Assembly: GCA_035291025.1 (NCBI GenBank) | Contig: DATDTB010000081.1 | Coordinates: forward strand, 1 to 18,083 | Source of the DNA: DATDTB01 sp035291025 | GTDB lineage: Archaea > Iainarchaeota > Iainarchaeia > JAFGOX01 > DATDTB01 | Length of the DNA stretch: 18,083 nucleotides | Direction: 5' to 3' | Part shown: positions 13,488 to 18,083 of the stretch, one piece after another | How the letters are laid out: each line of letters opens with the position of its first letter | How positions within the stretch are numbered: the stretch's first letter is position 1 | Translations under genes and position numbers: made by a program | Notes under the pieces: generated by a model | Told to the model about the DNA's origin: nothing | Seen by the model: only the letters and a program-made list of their open reading frames with translations | Databases searched by the model: none

Positions 13488-13688
13488 GTGAAATTGAAAG
13501 TTGACTGGGCTTGCAGCGTTTCCGAACTGGAACTCGGGAAAGGGTCTACTGGCAGGGACGTCTTGAAGGCCTTGAAGCTCAACCCGGAATCGGTTTTGCT
13601 TGTCAAGAACGGCGTCTTGGTGACAGAGGACGAGCCATTGGGCGAGGGAGACGAGGTTAAGCTCCTCAACGTTGCCTCCGGCGGGTGA
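13488..13688 (+). CDS. Ubiquitin-like sulfur carrier (MoaD/ThiS/SAMP type)
   Basis: A 66-residue beta-grasp protein ending in Gly-Gly, the hallmark of sulfur carriers activated by an E1-like enzyme and thiocarboxylated. Family landmarks are GKGSTGRDVLKALKLNPESV (helix), LLVKNGVLVTEDEPLGEGDEVKLLNVASGG (strands and C-terminal tail). The GTG at 13488 is preferred because GGTG lies at 13478-13481 with six bases of spacing and the product then begins at the first beta strand; GTG 13479 or TTG 13476 would add three or four residues. The next gene starts eight bases after its stop, and the stop lies in that gene's ribosome site. It probably supplies sulfur to the adjacent NcsA enzyme, as SAMP2 or TtuB do for NcsA/TtuA. 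Confidence 0.85.
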   Translation: MKLKVDWACSVSELELGKGSTGRDVLKALKLNPESVLLVKNGVLVTEDEPLGEGDEVKLLNVASGG

Positions 13689-13695
13689 GCTTTTA

Positions 13696-14649
13696 ATGCC
13701 AGGCTGTTCAAAGTGCGGCAAGCCCGCGGTCATAAAGTATGCAGTGGAGCCGCGTTACTTGTGCCAAAAGCACTTCATTCAATACTTTGAAAGAAAAGTC
13801 TTTCACGCCATCCGCGCGCACGGCTTGCTGGAAAAAGGCGAAAAGGTGGCCGTAGCGGCTTCTGGGGGCAAGGACAGCCTGTCAGTGCTTTCCTTGCTGG
13901 TGCGCCTGGCCAGGAAGCGCAACGACGCGCTTCCAACCGCGATAGCCGTTGACGAGGGAATCCACGGCTACCGGGACGAGGCGTTGGAGGACTTGAAGCG
14001 TTACTGCAGCGGGAACGGCGTTGAATTGAAAGTCTTTTCTTACCGGGAGGAATTCGGGGCGTCCTTGGACGAAATGCTCGCCGCGGCGCGCGCGAAAAAG
14101 GTCCCATTGAAGAGCTGCTCGATTTGCGGCGTCCTGCGGAGGTACTTGCTCAACAAGAAGCCCCGGGAGCTGGGCTTTGACAAGCTCGTGACGGGCCATA
14201 ACTTGGACGACGAGGCGCAGACGTTTTTGCTGAATTTACTGAGGGGTGACGTTTGGAGGAGCGCAAGGCTCGGCCCCAAGACAGGTGTGGCGGAAGAATG
14301 CGGCTTTGTCCAGCGAGTCAAGCCTTTGTATTTTTGCACTGAAAGGGAGACTGCTACGTACGCGTTCTTGAAGGGCTTCAAGCAGTCCAGCGCGGAATGC
14401 CCCAACACTGAAGACGCGTACAGGCAGGACTTGAAGGCCATGCTTAACGGCTTGGAGTCAAAGTACCCAGGCACTAAGGCGACACTGCTGCGTTCGGGCC
14501 TGGAATTCATGGCTCTGGCTAGGGACTCAGTGAAAGAAAAACGCCTTGTTGTCAGCCATTGCAGCCAGTGCGGCGAGCCAAGCGCCGGAGCTCAATGCAA
14601 GGCCTGCCAAGTCCTTTCAATGATTGGCTTGGTCAAAAATGCGTCTTGA
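13696..14649 (+). CDS. ncsA: tRNA 2-thiolation enzyme, NcsA/TtuA/Ncs6 family
   Basis: A 317-residue enzyme. It has an N-terminal zinc-finger-like CxxC...CxxH (Cys4, Cys7, Cys23, His26), a PP-loop SGGKDS (56-61), CSIC (Cys141, Cys144) plus ECPN (Cys235) as likely [4Fe-4S] ligands, GHNLDDEAQ (167-175), and a C-terminal CxxC...CxxC zinc finger (HCSQCGEPSAGAQCKACQ). These are all the diagnostic elements of group II tRNA thiouridine synthetases, which adenylate a tRNA uridine and add sulfur at C2 (U34 or U54). The ATG at 13696 is supported by GGTGA at 13684-13688 with seven bases of spacing. Cys141, Cys144 and Cys235 are assigned by analogy with TtuA. The gene's end overlaps the convergent surface-protein gene by 17 bases. 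Confidence 0.92.
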   Translation: MPGCSKCGKPAVIKYAVEPRYLCQKHFIQYFERKVFHAIRAHGLLEKGEKVAVAASGGKDSLSVLSLLVRLARKRNDALPTAIAVDEGIHGYRDEALEDLKRYCSGNGVELKVFSYREEFGASLDEMLAAARAKKVPLKSCSICGVLRRYLLNKKPRELGFDKLVTGHNLDDEAQTFLLNLLRGDVWRSARLGPKTGVAEECGFVQRVKPLYFCTERETATYAFLKGFKQSSAECPNTEDAYRQDLKAMLNGLESKYPGTKATLLRSGLEFMALARDSVKEKRLVVSHCSQCGEPSAGAQCKACQVLSMIGLVKNAS

Positions 14650-16588
14650 CAATTCTTTCCTTTCGGCCCTTCGTGAACAAGTAGTAAGTAACTGCAATGC
14701 CGGCAACCAACAGGAACCCCTGAATGTACACCGCGTTTTCCGGCGCCGAAATGGCCGCCTGCAAGTCTATTCCCTTGCTTGAAATTATCTGGGGCCTTTT
14801 GGCGACTTCGAACTTTATCTCGCCCGACTCCGCCGGCAGGTAAAACGCGTTCCCGTGCTCGTCCACTCGCACTTGTTCCCTTTTCCCAGAGGAAAGGATT
14901 GCGTAGACTATCGTGTCCTTCACTGGAATCGAGCCGTCAGTTATTACTCTTAGCGTAACCGCTTTTCCTTTAGTGACGCTGGATGGGGCGTTTGCAATGC
15001 TCAAGCTCCCCTGCGTTCCTGTTTGTTCTTGCTCCAGCATGATTTCGTCCGCAACGGTTTCAGACAACGCCCCAAAATAGTTCCTGCACTGGTATGAAAT
15101 TGTCTTAGTGCCCCCGCCCTGGCTCAGCCCCCACTCCCGTTGAGTGGTGTAGGGCTCAAAGCCGCTCCAGTCCTTGTCCTCGTTCCTGTACCTGCATTCT
15201 TTTGCTTTTTCCGCCCGCAATCCAAGCGTCACTGAGTATTCCTTGGTGCTTTCCTCTCCGTTGTTTGCCTGGATTGAAAGGTTTTGCGGCGGGATTGACG
15301 TTACGAACTCTGTTCTCTCGATTAAGCTGTTGCCGACCAAGTCCCTTGCCCTTACTTCAAGCGAGTGGCGCCCCTCGTTCAAGGCCAGGGTTGGGGTGTA
15401 GGAAAAAGCCCCCGCGGCAAAGCTCCCTAGCTGGAAAATGTCCTGGGAGTCAAGTATTACCTGAATGCCTCCAGGGTTTAAGCCGCTTCCATCGTCCACT
15501 AAAGTGAACGAAATGGCTGGCTTGAAGCTTGAAGTGCTTGACTCGTTTTCCGGCGCCAGCCCCGAAAGCTTTGGGGGAGCAGAGTCAAACAACGTGCTCG
15601 TAGAATTTGAGTACTCCCCCTTGTTTCCCGCAACGTCAACGCCCCTCACCCTGAAGTGGTACTTGGCGTTTTCAAGCAGGTTGCCTACTTGAGCGCTGGA
15701 AGAGGCCGTGGTGATTGTTTCCGGGCCCAAAAATCCAGGGTCAGCGGAAACCTCTAACTCGTACACGACTTCGTTGGAAACCGAGTCCTTTGACTGGCTC
15801 CACAGAACTATGACGCTGCCGCCGCTTGAGTACTGTGACAGTTCCTGCATCAGCGGCTTTGAAGGAACCGAGTAGTCGATTGAAACCGCGACTTTTTTGG
15901 TTGACGCGTTTCCAGCCTTGTCTTCGGCGATGAACTCAATTGAGCACGAGTCCCTTCCCTCCGTCGGGCAAGCCGCTTGAACGCTTGAAGCGTGGGAGCC
16001 TTTTAGGCAGTCGACAGCTTCCTCTAATACCTTCGCCGAATCGCTGGTGAAAATTATTTTGCAGGCGTCTGGGTTTGCCTCCGCCAGCTGCCATTCCACG
16101 TTTAAGTCCTTGCTGTTCCAGCTGCCGGTTGCCGGGCTTGAAATGGTGACGGAAGGGAACTCGTTGTCCACCAAGAACTCTTCAGTGGAAGCGCTTGAAG
16201 TCGTTGTAGCGTCGCTTGCCTGGAAGGTCGCCTTGAATGGCTTGTTTCCAAGAAGCCGCGTGTCAACCGAGTAAGTGCAGCTGTTTGCCGTCTGCGTGGA
16301 GCTGTCGGGGTCGCCGCAGTGCTCTCGGTAGTCCGCGTTTTTCACTTCCTGCAGTGAAGTCTTTGCGAAAAACCCGTTGCTTTCCTCTTCCAGGAACATT
16401 GACACTTTGAGGGAGTCGTTGTCTAAGTCAGAGGCCAGGAACTTGAACTCCACCACCCCGGAGGCGTATTCAAGGTTTTTCGGCGAGTCAAGCCGGACCA
16501 CGGGCGCGGCCGCCGCCGCGCTTCCGGCAAGCAGCAAGAAAAACAGGGCGTAAAAGCGTGCGTTCAATTTACCACTTTTCTTATTCAA
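14633..16588 (-). CDS. Large FN3/Ig-like surface protein with C-terminal anchor
   Basis: A 651-residue secreted protein. It has a signal peptide (hydrophobic ALFFLLLAGSAAAAAP, cut near residue 27), then beta-sandwich modules: an Ig-like region with DLDNDSLKVSM, another with ITISSP-type and EDKAGNAS patterns, a fibronectin type III domain at about 243-335 (KYHFRVRGVDVAGNKGEYSN), a Big-like domain (GLNPGGIQVILDSQ to LEVRARDLVGNSL), and a last domain before a membrane helix (about 624-640) with basic cytoplasmic tail KGRKERIVK. It starts at TTG 16588, overlapping the AcdB stop by eight bases, so it is co-transcribed; a second TTG seven codons on is possible. It is likely a cell-surface or adhesion protein; the ligand is unknown. 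The C-terminus overlaps NcsA on the opposite strand. Confidence 0.82.
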   Translation of the reverse strand: MNKKSGKLNARFYALFFLLLAGSAAAAAPVVRLDSPKNLEYASGVVEFKFLASDLDNDSLKVSMFLEEESNGFFAKTSLQEVKNADYREHCGDPDSSTQTANSCTYSVDTRLLGNKPFKATFQASDATTTSSASTEEFLVDNEFPSVTISSPATGSWNSKDLNVEWQLAEANPDACKIIFTSDSAKVLEEAVDCLKGSHASSVQAACPTEGRDSCSIEFIAEDKAGNASTKKVAVSIDYSVPSKPLMQELSQYSSGGSVIVLWSQSKDSVSNEVVYELEVSADPGFLGPETITTASSSAQVGNLLENAKYHFRVRGVDVAGNKGEYSNSTSTLFDSAPPKLSGLAPENESSTSSFKPAISFTLVDDGSGLNPGGIQVILDSQDIFQLGSFAAGAFSYTPTLALNEGRHSLEVRARDLVGNSLIERTEFVTSIPPQNLSIQANNGEESTKEYSVTLGLRAEKAKECRYRNEDKDWSGFEPYTTQREWGLSQGGGTKTISYQCRNYFGALSETVADEIMLEQEQTGTQGSLSIANAPSSVTKGKAVTLRVITDGSIPVKDTIVYAILSSGKREQVRVDEHGNAFYLPAESGEIKFEVAKRPQIISSKGIDLQAAISAPENAVYIQGFLLVAGIAVTYYLFTKGRKERIVKTHF

Positions 16589-17228
16589 CTAGCGCCCGCG
16601 CGTCGACGGCTATTGCTTCCTTTTCGTTGACTATTACAGGGTTCAAGTCCAACTCAACCACTTTTTCCCTTTCCATTAGCCTTGACGCCTTCAAGAGGAT
16701 GTCTTTTACGGCTTCAATGTTTGCCGGCTTTTTGTTGCGCAGCCCCTTGAGGACCTTGAAGAACTTCAGCGAGACCAGCATGTCTTCAGCGTCGGCTGGC
16801 TCTATTGGAACCAGTCTTACTTGCACGTCTTCAAAGACTTCAGTCATCACCCCTCCAAGCCCTACCAGGATGACTTTGCCGAACTGTGGGTCTTTTTTCC
16901 CTCCAATTATTAGTTCGTGGCCGTCGAGTTGTTTTTGCACTAGCACGCCCTCTATTGCCCCCGCGTTGCCTTCTTTGGCGTTTTTGAGCATTTTCTCGAA
17001 TTCGTCCTTGACTTCTATTTCGTTTCCAATGTTTGTGGCGACGCCTCCAATGTCGGTCTTGTGCGTCGCGTTTGAGACTATCTTTAGCACGACCGGGAAG
17101 CCGAGTTTTTTCGCCGTTTCAGCGGCGTCCTTGGAGGTCTTGGCCAAGCCCTGCGCCGGCAGGCCTATCTTGTGCTTTTCCAGTAATTCCATGCTCTGCC
17201 GCAGGTTCAAAAGCCTTGGCTTGCCCAT
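16581..17228 (-). CDS. acdB: ADP-forming acyl-CoA synthetase (acetate-CoA ligase) beta subunit, ATP-grasp
   Basis: A 215-residue ATP-grasp protein matching the small subunit of archaeal ADP-forming acyl-CoA synthetases, which make ATP from acyl-CoA. Motifs: GFPVVLKIVSNATHKTDIGGV (the His at residue 56 is likely the phosphorylated His of the relay), FGKVILVGLGGVMTEVFEDV and VVELDLNPVIVNEKEAIAVDARAL. Length is close to the usual 220-235. The ATG at 17228 has a TATA-like TTATGCAT about 25 bases upstream, suggesting a leaderless transcript. No alpha (CoA-binding) subunit lies in the window, so it must be encoded elsewhere if the enzyme is functional. The acyl substrate cannot be read from the sequence. 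Confidence 0.9.
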   Translation of the reverse strand: MGKPRLLNLRQSMELLEKHKIGLPAQGLAKTSKDAAETAKKLGFPVVLKIVSNATHKTDIGGVATNIGNEIEVKDEFEKMLKNAKEGNAGAIEGVLVQKQLDGHELIIGGKKDPQFGKVILVGLGGVMTEVFEDVQVRLVPIEPADAEDMLVSLKFFKVLKGLRNKKPANIEAVKDILLKASRLMEREKVVELDLNPVIVNEKEAIAVDARALVE

Positions 17229-17248
17229 TAGTGAGACAATTCAAGGAA

Positions 17249-17256
17249 ATGCATAA
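17249..17256 (-). promoter_or_regulatory. Candidate TATA box for the AcdB gene
   Basis: TTATGCAT on the minus strand lies about 21-28 bases before the ATG at 17228, fitting a leaderless transcript. The box is upstream of the hairpin region that separates AcdB from the divergent regulator. Confidence 0.4.
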
Positions 17257-17331
17257 GAACCATTGATTTTTTGCCCGCCTTGAGCGGGCTAGGACAACTA
17301 GCTAGTGGTTATTTGCAGCGAGAAGTAGGGA

Positions 17332-17376
17332 GGGGGGACATAAAACGGTCTGGCAACCATCCCCCCGAACTTTTTT
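17332..17376 (+). terminator. G6/C6 hairpin followed by T6, terminator-like
   Basis: Perfect GGGGGG/CCCCCC stem with a 23-base loop, then GAAC and six T residues. No protein gene on the plus strand ends just upstream, so it would terminate either an unrecognised short RNA or antisense transcription from the AcdB promoter side. Confidence 0.35.
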
Positions 17377-17500
17377 CCTAAAAGGTTGTGTGGTAAGTCA
17401 AACTTTTGGCTTCCACCTCCCATTCCCTTAAAGTTGTTGGTTGTTTAAGTACCTTTGTGTACTACCCTATTGTGGGCTGGTTTACAATTTAGTGGTTTGA

Positions 17501-18046
17501 ATGACTAAAATTGGACACTTGGATGACTCCAGCATTTTAATCTTAAAAAATGTATTGGATTTCGGGCTGAGGTCAACCAGGAAAATTGGCAAGGACTTTG
17601 GCGTTTCGCACCAAACAGTCCACTCAAAGCTGGAAAAGCTCCAGAAAGAGGGGTTGATTCAGGGGTTTTTCGCCCACTTGGACTACAAAAAGCTAGGTTT
17701 TGTATCCGAGGAAGTATTGGTGAAACTGCGTTCCCTGGACCAGAAAAAGTTCGAGAAGGCAGTTGACGTAATTTCGGCCCGGCCGGAGGTCGCGAAGCTT
17801 GTTTCCTTGAAGGGAGAGTATGACTTGCTGGTCAGGATCAGGACGCGCGACCTTGACTCCTTAAACCATGCCGAACGCTCGCTGAGGGACGAGTTAAAGG
17901 ACAAGCTTGACGTTGAAAAGTGGGACGTTAACCTAATAGTGGAGGACTTAAAAACGCGTCCTACCTCAAGATTGTTGGGTGTTTTGGATGAGAAAAAGAA
18001 AGGACTTGAAAGATTTAGTAAGTTTCAAATTCTTGGGCGGCGCTAG
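17501..18046 (+). CDS. Lrp/AsnC-family transcription regulator
   Basis: A 181-residue protein with an N-terminal winged helix-turn-helix (about residues 14-57: ILKNVLDFGLRSTRKIGKDF, VSHQTVHSKLEKLQKEGLI) and a C-terminal effector/oligomerisation (RAM) domain (about 66-145: VLVKLRSLDQKKFEKAV, VSLKGEYDLLVRIRTRDLDS). It is somewhat longer than the usual 150-165 residues, with a basic tail after the RAM domain. Archaeal members bind palindromic sites and are often autoregulated; the AGTAC-N6-GTACT palindrome upstream is a candidate site. It is divergent from AcdB, whose promoter faces the same gap. A new gene starts inside its last 59 bases. The effector is unknown. Confidence 0.88.
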   Translation: MTKIGHLDDSSILILKNVLDFGLRSTRKIGKDFGVSHQTVHSKLEKLQKEGLIQGFFAHLDYKKLGFVSEEVLVKLRSLDQKKFEKAVDVISARPEVAKLVSLKGEYDLLVRIRTRDLDSLNHAERSLRDELKDKLDVEKWDVNLIVEDLKTRPTSRLLGVLDEKKKGLERFSKFQILGRR

Positions 18047-18083
18047 CGAGGTAGGGCGCAGTTCTTTCGTTGTCGAATACGGC
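17988..18083 (+). CDS. Start of a metallo-beta-lactamase-fold (beta-CASP-like) hydrolase, cut by window end
   Basis: Reading from the ATG at 17988 gives an open frame through the window end. After a basic leader (MRKRKDLKDLVSFKF) it encodes LGGASEVGRSSFVVEYG, the first strand and turn typical of archaeal MBL/beta-CASP nucleases (GGxxEVGRS). The start has GGTG at 17978-17981 with six bases of spacing. The gene overlaps the end of the Lrp/AsnC gene by 59 bases in another frame. Only 32 residues are visible, so the choice among aCPSF-like, RNase J-like and other MBL proteins is open; the catalytic HxHxDH lies beyond the window. Confidence 0.65.
   Translation, partial: MRKRKDLKDLVSFKFLGGASEVGRSSFVVEYG

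Larger units (their letters stand above)
17229..17500. other. Structured intergenic region between AcdB and Lrp/AsnC genes
   Basis: This 272-base gap has no plausible gene. It contains hairpin 1, GCCCGC (17273-17278) and GCGGGC (17284-17289) with loop CTTGA. Hairpin 2 is GGGGGG (17332-17337) and CCCCCC (17361-17366) with a 23-base loop, followed four bases later by TTTTTT (17371-17376), terminator-like on the plus strand. Closer to the regulator gene is AGTAC (17448-17452) with GTACT (17459-17463), a 16-base palindrome overlapping a GTTTAAGT TATA-like box. No tRNA or obvious C/D-box pattern was seen. The region could hold a short plus-strand RNA ending at the T-tract. Confidence 0.5.

Noticed and set aside
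13452..13490. A 12-codon ATG open frame upstream of the sulfur-carrier start, possible leader peptide
   Set aside because: Composition and length give no sign of an attenuator peptide, and it overlaps the start region of the sulfur carrier; probably chance.
17273..17289. Hairpin 1 as a terminator
   Set aside because: On the plus strand the T-run precedes rather than follows the stem, and on the minus strand the stem is followed by A residues, so it is not a standard terminator.
1..18083. CRISPR arrays, insertion sequences, tRNA/rRNA genes
   Set aside because: No regularly spaced repeats, transposase motifs, terminal repeats or tRNA-like GTTCRA-containing cloverleaf were seen on reading the sequence; short undetected elements remain possible.

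Overview
This window reads as archaeal chromosome of roughly 50% GC. The evidence is ABCE1 (RLI), class III (QxSxE) type IV pilins with an archaeal-type prepilin peptidase, an ADP-forming acetyl-CoA synthetase beta subunit, NcsA-type tRNA thiolase, an Lrp/AsnC regulator, leaderless-style TATA promoters, GGTG Shine-Dalgarno sites and frequent GTG/TTG starts. The gene set and the compact, overlapping layout would suit a DPANN-like lineage (Diapherotrites/Micrarchaeota-like). No rRNA or phylogenetic marker comparison was possible, so that placement is a guess.

Region A (1-7507, + strand) is a surface-filament locus. It opens with four small class III pilins (the first cut by the window edge), then an EppA/FlaK-like prepilin peptidase with a C-terminal archaeal extension, then two larger Cys-containing pilins. 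A membrane-anchored OB-fold protein and a TctA-like (DUF112/COG1784) polytopic protein follow. A second promoter at about 4770 starts a second set: three pilin-like proteins with altered signal motifs (QVSLD, QVFNLE, QIFALE) and a 386-residue protein with about 22 cysteines and no Q+1 motif. Start/stop overlaps of 1-25 bases and GGTG ribosome sites suggest translational coupling. The simplest model is a pseudopilus or pilus whose major subunits, processing enzyme, minor subunits and possible Cys-rich tip or adhesin protein are encoded together. No assembly ATPase or TadC-like platform protein lies in the window; they may lie upstream.

Region B (7511-10619) is mixed: a stand-alone asparagine-synthetase C-terminal (PP-loop) protein on the minus strand; a 95-residue unrecognised protein on the plus strand with a nested palindrome at its promoter and a hairpin/T-tract terminator; and ABCE1 on the minus strand.

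Region C (10766-14649, + strand) starts with a membrane-anchored protein made of two copies of a beta-sandwich domain. It continues with a tRNA-thiolation neighbourhood: a THUMP/ThiI-like protein whose PP-loop is destroyed, an EamA transporter, a ubiquitin-like sulfur carrier ending in Gly-Gly, and an NcsA/TtuA-type 2-thiolation enzyme with intact PP-loop and Fe-S cysteines. The degenerate ThiI beside an intact NcsA plus sulfur carrier is the most unusual observation in the window.

Region D (14633-18083) holds a large FN3/Ig-like surface protein and AcdB on the minus strand (overlapping, co-transcribed). A 272-base gap with two strong hairpins follows, then a divergent Lrp/AsnC regulator, and the start of a metallo-beta-lactamase/beta-CASP-type gene whose first 59 bases lie inside the regulator gene.
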